Made by a program: the position numbers and the translations under genes
Origin: Endomychus coccineus
Lineage: Eukaryota > Arthropoda > Insecta > Coleoptera > Endomychidae
Length of the DNA stretch: 64,000 nucleotides
Reading direction: 5' to 3'
NCBI GenBank assembly: GCA_958510875.1
Contig: OY294067.1
Span: forward strand, 279,515,242 to 279,579,241
In this document: positions 44,401 to 53,465 of the stretch, piece by piece
How the letters are laid out: each line of letters opens with the position of its first letter
Position numbering within the stretch: the stretch's first letter is position 1
The notes under the pieces: model-generated
What the model saw: the letters and a program-made list of their open reading frames with translations, nothing else
Database searches by the model: none
Told to the model about the DNA's origin: nothing

Positions 44401-45141
44401 TTTGTTATCGTGTGAGATGCTTAAAGGGCATTCATCTACTTCCATTTTTTCTATAAAATTTATCTCTGCTGTATTTATTGCTTCTACTTCCAGTGGTTCA
44501 AAAATAGTAATTTCGACTGGGTTTCCTTTTGAGTTTGTGATCATGGTGTACGCGAAATTGTCTTTGACGTTTACCACAGAGTTTGGAATTTCGATACCGT
44601 TTCCGAGATTCGTGTAATCAAGAATTGCTATGCCTGTTTCCATATTTACTGGTATTTTTGAAACATATTGCATTCGAGGTGGTATGATAAGTGAATAATT
44701 AAATTTAGTACGATATTGTGTATTCACGGGTTCATTTATTATATCGGGTATTTCCGTTTCTTTATAGATCATTTGAATTCGAGTATGCGGAGTAATTATT
44801 TGTTTTGAACCGAAGTTTATACTAGCGTCTAATTGTTTTAAAATATCTGCGTCTATTAGACCATGATATTTATCGGAAAAGTTGAATATGTGGAATTTGA
44901 TCCATTGATTTGTATTAAATGTACTGAATGCTGGGATTTTCATTACTTTATTATGATGTGATAGACCATGAGCAGTTTTAATGTAGAAATCTTCTTCCGT
45001 TAAGAAATTTTGGAAATGTTTATTAGCTAAATTTGGGCACATTAATGATCGTGAACTTCCTGTATCTATTAAGAAATAGCCATTTATTTCTGGTATATGA
45101 ATGTATGGTAAATCCATTCTGTAATTATTAACATTTATCAC
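41446..45141 (-). CDS. pol: Errantivirus Pol (protease, reverse transcriptase, RNase H, integrase), 1231 codons
   Basis: The frame is reached by a -1 shift from gag: its first codon (GTG at 45141) overlaps the gag TGA, so it is not an independent start. The protease has YFLIDTGSSRSLM. The reverse transcriptase has YLDD at residues 460-463. RNase H has LTTDASNFAIGAVLS and YTDHRPLQWL. The integrase has HEGKYNHRG with CHLCQIAK, then triad Asp1022, Asp1075 and Glu1111 (35 residues between the last two). The catalytic part is complete. The frame ends early at KSNCA, and the C-terminal module lies in another phase. Confidence 0.95.
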   Translation of the reverse strand: MINVNNYRMDLPYIHIPEINGYFLIDTGSSRSLMCPNLANKHFQNFLTEEDFYIKTAHGLSHHNKVMKIPAFSTFNTNQWIKFHIFNFSDKYHGLIDADILKQLDASINFGSKQIITPHTRIQMIYKETEIPDIINEPVNTQYRTKFNYSLIIPPRMQYVSKIPVNMETGIAILDYTNLGNGIEIPNSVVNVKDNFAYTMITNSKGNPVEITIFEPLEVEAINTAEINFIEKMEVDECPLSISHDNKLKANLKNLRLGHCNREENEAIRKLCLEYRDIFYCEGTPLSFTSKVTHKINTVNENPIYTKSYRYPEIHRQEVKSQIEKMLEQGIIQHSNSPYSSPIWIVPKKLDASGKKKWRLVIDYRLLNEKTVDDRYPLPNITDILDKLGKSIYFTTLDLASGYHQIEVDPNDIPKTAFSTQGGHFEFKRMPFGLKNAPATFQRVMDNILRGLQHETCLVYLDDIIIFSVSLQEHLIRLRKIFDRLRESNLKIQLDKSEFLKKEVQYLGHIITPQGVKPNPDKINAVKHFPIPNTQKEIKSFLGLLGYYRRFIKDFIQITKPMTRCLKKNTKVTHSEEFLESFQNCKHLLTNSPILQYPNFDKPFNLTTDASNFAIGAVLSQGNVPNDLPVAYASRTLNESETRYSTIEKELLAIVWACKYFRPYIYRRKFTIYTDHRPLQWLFNLKEPNSKLIRWRLKLEEFDYNIVHKAGKQNANADALSRIHINAIDNSSIFNEPGDSDQEIVDFLLSLEEEMNQTNDNQNLDTPKPDIGKILQELQSESNVHSSRPSCSNQTQSKNKIKILQDIQLIPPNVPKKELSETINTIHSDSNDSANSDIEILDEIINNKFNQIIITPNVHNKLETNRNDFQKHKMLEVKIPKHNCELIVELLRDFTMPDKTFYLYFKDNSQYLEFNNVYRNHFCGKGIKLIKCTKMVNSIREKDEQIMLIKFQHEGKYNHRGIQETYEHLRNNYYWPTMKTDVTNYINSCHLCQIAKYARDKSYFPIAMTETPARPFQILHIDVFKFDGQNYLTIFDKFSKLGQAFKIQSKCAIEICNALIKYFSFYGIPEKIVSDNGTEFNNDTVKELLKVHKINIHFTTPQHHESNSPVERFHSSILEHLRLLKNQHPTDTALMEYALIAYNSSIHSVTNYTPHELTFGHTASRDPHELISNSFYSDYVTDHKNKLKTLYEEVTDSTIKTKEKLVEKINKQGNIQTQFKIGQTVYKSNCA

Positions 45142-46580
45142 CTCTGATCGATTTGATTCGGTACTACCTGAAAATTTACGTCTTGTTCGAATAAATCGGA
45201 TTGAATGTCGTTTGATGAGTATACATTATCAGCATCATAATTACTTTGTTCTAGTTCATAATCATATGAATTTGTGTGAGGGGGATTAAATTGTTCTTCA
45301 TAAGAAGTCAGCTGGTACATATTATCATTGTTTATACTAAGGTTATTTATGCAAGGATCATTTACACAGAGTTCGTTTGTATCAGGTTGCATTCCAGAGT
45401 CGGATTCTATCTGATAGTTTTCAGCGGTATTTCTCACTTGTTGATTAAATAATTCTTTGGATACAAAGTTTGTTGATTTTGGTTGTGTTCTTGTATTACT
45501 CGATGAAGTATCCATCGGTTCTTGGCGGTATTGTTGGGGATTTTGAGCGTTTGCATTATTTGAATTTTGAACAAAATTAGTGCGTTGGTTTGAAAATTGC
45601 GGATGTATTTGGGATGGAATTCTATTATACGGTTGCCATGGTTGTTTCCATACATTTGCAGGTCTTGTCATATTATTAGAACCTGTATTATGTTGATTAT
45701 ACATGGGTTGGTTAAAAGGTCTATTATTAAAACTTTGTCTTGGGAATGACGAAAATCTCTGTAATTGTGGAGTTATACGCATTGGTGTGATATTCTGATG
45801 AACATTAACGAAGGGTTTGGTTGTAGGCGAATTTATAAATGTATTGGGTCTGGGATTTTGGTAATATTGATAAGTACGTTCTTGTGGTTTGTAAGTATTG
45901 TTCAATGAGTTTGTACTCTGACCGGATTTAAAGTAAATGAAATTTTCTTCTTCTTTAACTACAGCAAGAGCTTTTTCTATGCTATCTGTATTTCGTAATC
46001 TAACAATTAGTTGAAGATTGTACGGTAAACCATTAATAAAAGTTTTCAGAGCGAACTCGTCGTAATGTTTAATTTTAACTTCTTTTTCGGCTGGATCGAT
46101 AATTTCAGTATTTAATTTTGAAAATAAGAGGCTGCGTGCGTCTTGAATGCGTATGCCAAACTGTATGGGTGCTTCGTTTTTCAAAGGTTTTATAGAAATT
46201 AAATCTTGTATCAGGCAATCGATACTTCTCTGATCACTGAACGTTACTGTAAGAATATTTTTTATTCCTGCCCAGGTAGTTATTTCATTTCTACTATAAA
46301 CTAAATCAGCTGCTCGATCTCGTAATTTACTTAAAATTGTGTCAAGTATGCAAACGTTAATTGCATCTGCAGGGTTTTGTACATTTTGGAAATTTTTGAT
46401 AAAATTTTCACTCACGGCTAAGAATCTACTCAGCTGTTTCGGATTACCGTCAAAGGGTGGTATGTTATCAGCTTGATATCTCATTAAAGGGATGTTTAGA
46501 GCCATATTAGAATATTTTGGTTCAATTAGGTGTAATCTTAAGAATATATCTACTAAATCTTCTACGTCGTTTGTAAGCAT
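45138..46580 (-). CDS. gag: Errantivirus Gag, 480 codons
   Basis: Capsid precursor. It starts MLTNDVEDLVDIFLRLHLIE, then has the capsid region with IPPFDGNPKQLSRFLAVSE, ITTWAGIKNILTVTFSDQR and FALKTFINGLPYNLQLIVRL. Its Pro/Gln/Asn-rich tail has many PF and NRPFNQP-like repeats and lacks a CCHC zinc knuckle, as usual in errantiviruses. The TGA at 45138-45140 overlaps the pol frame. The gene has no break. The start is the first ATG after the candidate splice donor, 395 bases from the LTR. Confidence 0.9.
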   Translation of the reverse strand: MLTNDVEDLVDIFLRLHLIEPKYSNMALNIPLMRYQADNIPPFDGNPKQLSRFLAVSENFIKNFQNVQNPADAINVCILDTILSKLRDRAADLVYSRNEITTWAGIKNILTVTFSDQRSIDCLIQDLISIKPLKNEAPIQFGIRIQDARSLLFSKLNTEIIDPAEKEVKIKHYDEFALKTFINGLPYNLQLIVRLRNTDSIEKALAVVKEEENFIYFKSGQSTNSLNNTYKPQERTYQYYQNPRPNTFINSPTTKPFVNVHQNITPMRITPQLQRFSSFPRQSFNNRPFNQPMYNQHNTGSNNMTRPANVWKQPWQPYNRIPSQIHPQFSNQRTNFVQNSNNANAQNPQQYRQEPMDTSSSNTRTQPKSTNFVSKELFNQQVRNTAENYQIESDSGMQPDTNELCVNDPCINNLSINNDNMYQLTSYEEQFNPPHTNSYDYELEQSNYDADNVYSSNDIQSDLFEQDVNFQVVPNQIDQR

Positions 46581-46672
46581 AAGCTAGTTTAATTAATTGA
46601 AATATGTACTTGTTGCTATAACTATTTTCAAACAAAAATGATGAGTGGGAATTAGAAAGGATTTGCACTTAC

Positions 46673-46689
46673 AATAATGATATCTTCAT
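46673..46689 (-). other. Candidate leader exon and splice donor for env mRNA
   Basis: On the minus strand an ATG (46689-46687) is followed after 17 bases by a consensus donor, GTAAGTG (GT at 46672-46671). This lies upstream of the gag ATG. Its phase matches the env acceptor at 41306. A spliced message would thus give env a start codon and complete a hydrophobic signal sequence, which explains why env has no ATG of its own. Confidence 0.7.
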
Positions 46690-46956
46690 GTTTTCTTGCC
46701 TTACGACTAATGCCTATAGGAACCAGCTATGTTGGTCTGTCTCCCAGGTCTTCCTATACTAGTTTTTTCTCCAATATGAAGGGACGATGTAGTTCTCTTC
46801 ACTAGAGGTGTGGTGAGTTGTGGACAGCTACGGCGATGTTAGCACGAACACTATCTTTCACTCTTTTTGCAATTTTGGAAAGTCTGAATTTGTTACGTCG
46901 ATTAATCGTTAAAACGAACAGGTTTTTCCGTCGATTCGAAATTACCCTCAACGTGA

Positions 46957-46975
46957 TATCCTACCGACTGCGCCA
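46957..46975 (-). other. Primer binding site, tRNA-Ser type
   Basis: The plus strand reads ATCCTACCGACTGCGCCA, identical to the 3' end of an insect tRNA-Ser, so the minus strand is its complement. It abuts the 5' LTR with the one-base overlap typical of gypsy-type elements. The 17.6/297 group uses the same primer. Confidence 0.88.
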
Positions 46976-47204
46976 ATTACGTGGGGGCTTTACAAAAACG
47001 CTTTTTTAAAAAATGAACTATTTTTATTTAATTCAAAATTTAAATACATGTGACTCTTTTCGATGTTAGAATAAGAATGAGCTATTCTAAAAACATGTTG
47101 AATAAATCTGTCTACAACTCAGTGTAATATAATATTATGATGATATAAGTTCTAAGAAATAATGTTTGCATATGCAGTTTTACATTAATATGACAATCAT
47201 AACT
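46975..47204 (-). repeat. 5' LTR of the errantivirus
   Basis: It is 230 bases long and differs from 39289-39518 at two sites (CTTTAC/CTTTCC and AACGC/AACAC on the plus strand). It is followed by the CGCG duplication and the rest of the foldback arm. Confidence 0.93.
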
Positions 47205-47300
47205 CGCGACTGTCAACATCTATTATGCATAAAGTGATGATGCAAAATGAGAAAATTTGCGTGAAAATATTGGTATCACGGACCATTTTCTGTTTTCTAT

Positions 47301-48020
47301 GGGATCGAACTACATTGATATTTGCCAGATGAAGTTTAAATATTTCATTTTACATTCTCAGAACCTAATTGCGGGGAAAATTCTAAAACAACTACCACGT
47401 GAAGCAATTATAAAACGTACATTGATGCATCTTTTAGATTAAAATATGTAACTAAGGTATGTCAAGTTGGATATTCATGGGCCTTTCTTTGATCTCCCTC
47501 GGGCATTCGACACTGTTCTTGACATTTGTGGCGGATAAACGTAAGGATCTGGTAATGCCTTCTATCATCGTATCAAACACAAATCCACAGGTGGTCACTC
47601 AAAAAGTTAATATAACCATGCATGAATTTAAATGGTGTTGTGGGATCGATAATTTAGTAAAACTCAGATAATTGCATTACACAGCAGACTAAAACGTCCT
47701 TTCAATTATAATGGAAGTCAGTTGAATACTTAACTTATAGGAACCTCAAGTTGGGGATATATGTGCTAAAATAAACTAGAAATATGTTGCCGCTTGACGA
47801 ATAGATGTATAGTGTGCGCGGTAAAGTTACTCTTCGCAAATCATTTAATTTGGTTACTGATTTTTATATAATTCTTCCATATTCTATAAGATACTCCTCG
47901 CATTTGTGTAGAGATAATAAAATAAGTTACTTATTCCATTATCTTTACATAACTGAATGATAAATACATAAATTCAAATTAATAATATGTTTAAGAAAAT
48001 GTACAAAAATAATTTTTCAT
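47301..48020. other. AT-rich stretch without supported gene
   Basis: Open frames at 47257-47442 and 47459-47671 lack recognisable motifs. LDIHGPFFDLPRAFDTV near 47465 has a slight resemblance to a reverse transcriptase block, but nothing follows to support it. Confidence 0.4.
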
Positions 48021-48023
48021 TTT

Positions 48024-48080
48024 CTGGGAATCGAACCCGAGGGGGAACCAACTATCCAAGCTCTTGGACTACATCGCCGT
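48024..48080 (-). ncRNA. tRNA-like pol III promoter, probable SINE head
   Basis: On the minus strand TAGTCCAAGAG (complement of 48061-48071) fits the A box TRGYNNARNNG, and GGTTCGATTCC (complement of 48027-48037) fits the B box exactly. The gap is 23 bases, shorter than in a true tRNA (about 32), and no acceptor stem can be closed. AT-rich sequence follows the B box. This suggests a decayed tRNA or a tRNA-derived SINE rather than a working tRNA gene. Confidence 0.45.
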
Positions 48081-48357
48081 TTCTTATAAACTGATAAGTT
48101 TAGTGTAGATTTCCGCTTAGGTCAATAATTGTTTTGAAATTTGGGTGAAAGTCGTATTAAATTAACTTGAATATACTGTAAATGTTTTGAATCGATTCAA
48201 TGTATACTTTGGGAGTTATAATTTTTAAATTTTCAACCTTTCAGAAAAAGGTGTGTTTATCACACGATTTCCCTGGAAAACAATGGGGTTCGTTACCGAA
48301 CAGCAAACTACTTTTGCGAAATTTGAAAATGATAAGGATTTCTGAACCCTGATAACC

Positions 48358-48535
48358 ATCAAATGAAATTTCGTCTTACAAGCCAATCTCCTCGGTCCCT
48401 GCAATCTCAAAACTGTTCAAAAAAATACTTCTCTGATGATTAAAACTACCAAATGAAATTTCGTCTTACAAGCCCATCTCCTCGGTCCCTGCAATACCTA
48501 AACTTTTCAAAAAAATGAGTCATTGAAGATAAAAA
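48358..48535. repeat. Tandem duplication, unit about 92 bp
   Basis: AAATGAAATTTCGTCTTACAAGCC(A/C)ATCTCCTCGGTCCCTGCAAT occurs at about 48360 and 48452, followed in both by TTCAAAAAAAT. Two units only. Confidence 0.85.
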
Positions 48536-49016
48536 TATAATACCAATTTGGCTTCTGAGAAAGTCACTGAAGTGTAGACAAGTCCATAGTTCAATTTTGT
48601 TAGTGCAAAAGCACTGTATATTGCTAGTGTATACATTATTATTAGTAATAACTGGATATAATATAACACCTTTTAGATACAAGGCCTGAACGCTTTAGTA
48701 CAAACTTAAGTGTGACGTCATCAACAGGAGGCTTGAAGAAGAGACGTAGCTGACGAGTCTTACGACATACGCGCTTAGTGTTGAGGGCGCATGGTCGGTA
48801 TTAACTGGGACAGGTGATAAATATTACAATTAAACAGAGTTTTCTTATGGAAAATTCGAAATTTCACCTGTTCCCAAGGTGTCCTCATGTGATTGGAACG
48901 TATTTTACCTGTGAATAAGCGTGTATAAGAGTGTTATGACTGAATAGAGTGCGTTGCAAAATTACTCTAAGCGTTTTGAGTCGTAAGTACAGATCATTGA
49001 CGTTAGATAGCTAATT

Positions 49017-49086
49017 ATGCCGAATAAATGCTTTGTTCCTGGCTCCAAGGGAAATTACAACAATGGGCCTAAAGTTTACCAGAAAT
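49017..49086 (+). pseudogene. THAP-domain N-terminus, first exon only
   Basis: The frame MPNKCFVPGSKGNYNNGPKV is the characteristic N-terminus of THAP zinc-finger proteins, including P-element and THAP9-like transposases. The second zinc ligand, normally Cys in CxVPGCxGNY, is Ser here. A plausible donor (AAAT|GTGAGTG) follows at 49087, and unspliced reading stops three codons later. Nothing downstream supplies the remaining Cys-His of the C2CH finger. Confidence 0.7.
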
Positions 49087-49120
49087 GTGAGTGATAAAAA
49101 AGCAAGTAAAAAGTATTATA

Positions 49121-49260
49121 TTAAGGCGGAGGGGGCGTTAGCGAACGAAGTCGTCTCTTGAATTAACTTATATATTCCTCATATAGCGGCCAAATGTTAA
49201 ATACAATCCACTAGAAATTGTGTTGTACCTTGAGCCGTTTTCGGGCTCACTCCGTCTTAA
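49121..49260. mobile_element. Possible 140 bp MITE with TTAA ends
   Basis: TTAAGGCGGAG at the left and CTCCGTCTTAA at the right form a short inverted pair with TTAA at both edges, inside the deleted P/THAP-type element. piggyBac-type elements duplicate TTAA. The repeat is only about 7-11 bases, so the call is tentative. Confidence 0.35.
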
Positions 49261-50130
49261 CCCATCGGGCGTGCGCAGCGTACTGACTCACCAATTTTTA
49301 AAGTAATTGCAGGCTTCTTAGTCCGTCACTGTGTCTATAATATTGGGTTAAAGAAGGCATCCGCCTGAAATACATCATGTTATTGAAACCCACAGGCTAA
49401 GTACAAATTCTAATATATTTGAACTTTACATTTACGTATTCGTATTCCATGTGTAACTTGTTACAAGCTGCGGCTTGCACCTCTAAGTGATGCTGTTGAA
49501 AGTTTCTAGTAGAGAATATGTAGGTGTAAATTCGTGTTGAAATTACGAATAATGTACTCGTAAATTAATTAATTTACTGAAGCCATTGTAGCATTGTTCT
49601 GTTCTTGGAATATTTATGAATTGCGAAGAATATAAAATTTCAATCTTGTGAACTGACAGTTTCGAATAAGACGTTTCCACGAACAACGATTTTTGAACAT
49701 TCTTGGTTCCCAGAAGACTATATATTTTGTGATAAATATTAGTGGTATTAGCGAAACTGGTCCCATTACACTTACTATGGTACCACTTCTGTTATTGTTA
49801 TTATCAATCTGTATCGATATCCATTATTTCCGTAGTTCATTATCTTTATCAAAACTAAACATTTGAATTTTTGGCCTATTGTTGTAATTTCTTTTGTAGT
49901 AAAGTGTACGTACGACACAAAACGCAGAAACCATTTTGCAGCGCACTTTATTGAATCAGAACGCTCTTATACACGCTTATTTACAGGTAAAACAGGATCC
50001 AATCATCCGAGGACACCTTAGGAACAGGTTCAACATATAATTTTCCACAAGAAATAGCAAAACTCTGGTATATTCTAATATGTATCACCTGTCACGCTCA
50101 ACACTGTCCGTGCGCCATTAAGACTAAACG

Positions 50131-51050
50131 ATGTTGTCGTAAAAATCTAAATTTTGAAAAATTGAATTTGGGAAAATAAATATCAATTAAAAAAATATAG
50201 TTATGTTGAAGTAAGAAATTGTCTTTTTCAGCAATTTTTGGTGAACATTTTTTCTAAATTTTTCTTATATATTTATTATTATAAAAATAAAATATATGTT
50301 TAGTAATTTGTTATTAGTATGAACAGTTTTGTTTGAGTTAAAATTTTTCATTTTTATCGTTTTTTAGATGAAATTTTAAAGATAGATCTCTAACTCAGAA
50401 TGTTATCAGTGGAGATTTCTAAACCCATCTGTCCTTTTCTAAATATTACTAACTGATTCTCTTCTTTATTAATTATTTCTACTATAAACAAGACTATATT
50501 TAATTACAATTTTGATGATTAGATACTACGTTATGTCCCGATTTACGTGGGATACATTTTGATTAATTATGTAACTTATGAAATAAAAACGTTCGAAACT
50601 TCCATATTGACATCAACAATGGACCTGGAACACCCACTACCTAAGCATCTCCAGATGGTTAACAATAACATTTATTATAGCTTGCATTCGTTTTCCATCC
50701 TATACTGGTTATTCATCTTGACAGGTTTATGATTTCCTTCAGAACAAGAAACTTGAATGAAATTATTGAACATTTTGACCATGCCAGCTACGGTATCATA
50801 TCACTAGCCGTGAAGCGGGTGTGAATTGTCTTATATTTATTTTAGAAATTCCTTTACTTTTCTCAAGCTTCAATCATACTAAACAGAAAACATCTGGCAA
50901 CATTTGGTAACCCCTAGATGTTCTTTGCTTTCAGATATTTTAATTTTACAAGAAAGTTCAATTTTCTAAAACTGATTTCATTTTCCGAGTCGGACACTTC
51001 ACTACAAATGAGTTTTGATCAAAGATTTGAGCGTTTGACTCAATCGATTG
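50131..51050. other. AT-rich stretch without supported gene
   Basis: No supported gene, array or terminal repeat in this stretch. Confidence 0.45.
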
Positions 51051-51051
51051 A

Positions 51052-51277
51052 TTAAGCAGATTGATCGTCTAGGGCCTGCTTAAGAAAGCTCGCTACTTCA
51101 AGCCTTTCGTTGATGACGAAATACTTACGTTGGTAGTCACCGCCTAGGCCTAGTGTTGTAGTCTTTTTATTATTGTAGGCTTCACCAGCTTTCTTCTCCG
51201 TCGCTCTCGTAGAAATAGGATAAACATGTATTCTAACGCTAGTCAAATCTTGTATCCACAGCTCTGTAAATTCCAAT
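51052..51277 (-). CDS. Candidate terminal exon of an unidentified host gene
   Basis: I do not recognise the protein. The minus-strand frame follows a possible acceptor (TTATAAATATACAG) and reads LEFTELWIQDLTSVRIHVYP, then TRATEKKAGEAYNNKK, GLGGDYQRKYFVINERLEVA and SFLKQALDDQSA to a stop. It is less AT-rich than its surroundings, charged and soluble-looking, without a mobile-element motif. The phase at the acceptor (one base completing a codon) would fit the donor of the exon at 60347-60465 on the same strand, though other exons may lie between or the two may be unrelated. Confidence 0.4.
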
Positions 51278-52310
51278 CTGTATATTTATAACCAGAAAAA
51301 CACTGTTTTCGTAATGATACTAAAGATTCCATTTAAAAAACTGAAGATGGTTGCTTGCGCAGGGGCTACCGCGTCGAAAAACAATACAATTTCTATTTTA
51401 ACCACTTCAAACTGATATTCAAATTCGCAGGACCAATAGAAATGTCTCCACACTGGTTTATGCATGTACAGACATACATCATCTCAAAAATAGTGTAACT
51501 AAATTCAGATGGGCTCAAACTGGATATTTCAGCGAAAATCCAGCAATTTTTTGTCCGATTACAATAATTCCCTTTGACTACGAATACTGAGGATAGTGAA
51601 AAGGGCAGAACCCGCCCATTTTAGATTGAAGGGAAATCTCCTGAAGCAACTGCAAATATAATCGCTCTCAAAGTCCTGTCATAGTTCACATTAACTGTAT
51701 ATATCAAGCGTTTGCAACGCTTCAAACAACTATAAAGTTAATACTTCACAGTTAACTGTTTCAACTGAATATTGCAATTTATTGTTGGGCTTTCGATTTT
51801 ATTTACGATATCGTGGAATGTAAACCTACATTATATTTAGAATTAAATGGCGGCTTCTTCGGCTTTCATTTATACGTTTCTATTTGATAGCAGCAGTTTC
51901 AGTGCGGAAAGGATGCCATAAAAAGAATATATTTCCCTGGGATGTCGTAAATCCACGTATTTAGTTTTTGATGTGGGTATTTACTACCGACATATATAAT
52001 TCTGCTTGTGTAAGCTGATAAACACCTGCATATGAAGAGTTTCAAAGGGAACTCACCTTATTCCTCATTATAATGCACCCGGAGACCTACTAGTGAATCA
52101 AGAAAACGTTCAGCTTACGTGCGTATCTTGCCTTTCAAAAGAAGTGGTACTTACAGAGAAGGTGCATGTGACAGCCGGATAATAGTGATTCATGTTCCTA
52201 GTGGGATATAGTCATAATCAACATAATATTATACACTAATGTGACAGTAAAATGTTAAATATAACAGAAATTTACACATTAATATATGTGTTGATTGAAG
52301 TTATCTGACA
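51278..52310. other. AT-rich stretch without supported gene
   Basis: Some splice-like sites occur (a minus-strand AGGTGAGTTCCC near 52055), but no coding island could be supported. Confidence 0.4.
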
Positions 52311-52312
52311 TA

Positions 52313-53307
52313 CGAGGGCAGGGTGAAAAGTTCCTGAAAAATGAAACAAGAAATGATTTATTTGGTTGAAACTTCGTCCAATGTTTTTCAAATTTTTCGA
52401 TCCCTTCCAAATAATACGATTTCGGCAATCCTTCCAAATAGGCGCCAAGCCATTTCTTCAAGTTTGGAGATAGATAAAAATCACAGAGAGCCAAATCTGG
52501 AGAATATGGTGGATGTGGAACCATATTGTAGCGCAATTCATTCAATTTTGCCATTGCGACTGCTGAACTGTGCGCCGGTGAGTTGTTCTAGTGGAAGATC
52601 ACTTTTTTCTTTGCCAAATGCGGTCGCTTTCGCTTAAAATTGGCGTCGATTCGATTGAACAGCTCTGCATAATATACGCCGGTGATCGTTTTGCCCTTTT
52701 CAAGGTAATCGATAAGGACGATACCGTGTGGATCCAGAAAAACTGTCGCCATGAATTAGTTGGCCGATAAATCCACTTTGACCATTTTCGGCTTCGATTC
52801 GCCAGGACATGTTCACTGTTTCTACTGTTCGTTGGTCTCTGGTGTATTGTGATACGGCTACGAAACGGCGCAAAAAGTCCTTCTTATTGCGCTTGAACAT
52901 CGCCAAACACTCTTTTGAACTTGTCACATGGTCGCGCTAGTTGTCAAGAGAGAGCAAATGCGGCACCCATCGGGCAGATAACCTTCTCATATTCAAAACT
53001 TATGCAAAATGTTCCGTACCCGTTCGGTTGAGATACCCATAGCCTCAGCAATCTCGTGCACTTTGACTCACCGTTCGTCCAATATCATAACCTCAATTGG
53101 ACGGCCCGAACGTTCGGCGTTCTTTGTGGTCATACTACCTGAACGAAAATCAGTAAACCACTTGTGAATCGTTCCAATCGATGGTGAGGAGTCTCCATGA
53201 TATTTAACAAGCGATTCTTTGGTGAGCGTAAGGTTTTTTCCACGCAAGAAATAATGTTTAATCAAGACGCGAAATTCACTTTTTTCCATGTTTACAAAAA
53301 TCTTCAA
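52313..53307 (-). pseudogene. mariner transposase, broken (copy 2)
   Basis: From right to left: MEKSEFRVLIKHYFLRGKN and a helix-turn-helix (SPSIGTIHKWFTDFRSGSM, 53307-53068); a middle with RRFVAVSQYTRDQ and MSWRIEAENGQSGFIGQL (52927-52700); then sequence around the second Asp near 52590 and the C-terminal HPPYSPDLALCDFYLSPNLK (52554-52279) with the third Asp. The frame changes near 53060, 52700 and 52560. It belongs to the DD34D mariner group. It is not functional. Confidence 0.85.
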
Positions 53308-53465
53308 GGTTGCTTGCTTTCGATGAGTGTCAAAACCAAACTGAATGACAGATCAGTCTGAAAATTTTAATGCGTTCTAGTTTAAGATCATCACAAATGT
53401 CATATGGGATTCTCGATTGTGGTTCCATCTGGTTTATTTTTTAGGGGCCTTTCACCTTGCCCTCG
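52313..53465 (-). mobile_element. mariner element, copy 2, 1153 bp
   Basis: It is bounded by TA (52311-52312, 53466-53467) and inverted termini CGAGGGCAGGGTGAAAAGTTCC / GG(G)CCTTTCACCTTGCCCTCG. The length is close to a full element. This is the most complete of the three copies in the window. Its transposase is still broken into at least three frames. Confidence 0.92.

Larger units (their letters stand above)
39289..47204 (-). mobile_element. Errantivirus-type endogenous retrovirus, 7.9 kb
   Basis: Two 230 bp LTRs with gypsy-type ends (AGTTA...AATT on the minus strand) flank gag, pol and env. The flanks carry a 4-base CGCG duplication (39285-39288, 47205-47208), which fits the alternating pyrimidine-purine preference of errantivirus integrases. 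The LTRs differ at two positions near 39306 and 39315, so insertion was recent. Pol and env each show one frame change, so this copy is defective as sequenced. Confidence 0.95.
37800..47300. mobile_element. Modular foldback element, one arm split by the errantivirus
   Basis: The left arm (about 37800-38330) is inverted relative to the right arm (about 38850-39288, continued at 47205-47300 beyond the retrovirus). The match CGCGAC(A/T)(A/G)TCAACATCTATTATGCATAAAG is split exactly at CGCG. Arms consist of sub-repeats of about 230-260 bases, each with ATTTTCC...TCGCTGATTACGAAT, a T-run, CTATAGTGA(C/T)TTATCAC and CGATAATTT. The centre (38330-38850) is AT-rich and non-coding. This modular structure resembles Drosophila FB elements. 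Confidence 0.8.
48690..50130 (+). mobile_element. P/THAP-type DNA transposon, internally deleted
   Basis: The left region (about 48750-48965) recurs inverted at about 49925-50125: GACAGGTGAT, CACCTGTTCC(C/T)AAGGTGTCCTC, TTTTACCTGT(G/A)AATAAGCGTGTATAAGAG and GTGCG(T/C)TGCAAAAT. Inside the left repeat follows a THAP-domain start (49017). A complete P-like element would need 2-3 kb of transposase between. Here about 0.9 kb remains without it, so it is non-autonomous. The exact tips and the 8-base duplication were not resolved, and the outermost sequence (AGTGTTGAG, GGCGCA) is in a different order at the two ends. Confidence 0.7.

Noticed and set aside
47459..47671. Possible reverse transcriptase start (LDIHGPFFDLPRAFDTV)
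   Set aside because: Resemblance to LDVxGAFDN is weak and no PQGxxLSPxL or xADD block follows.
48024..48080. Working tRNA gene
   Set aside because: No acceptor stem or anticodon arm can be formed and the box spacing is too short.
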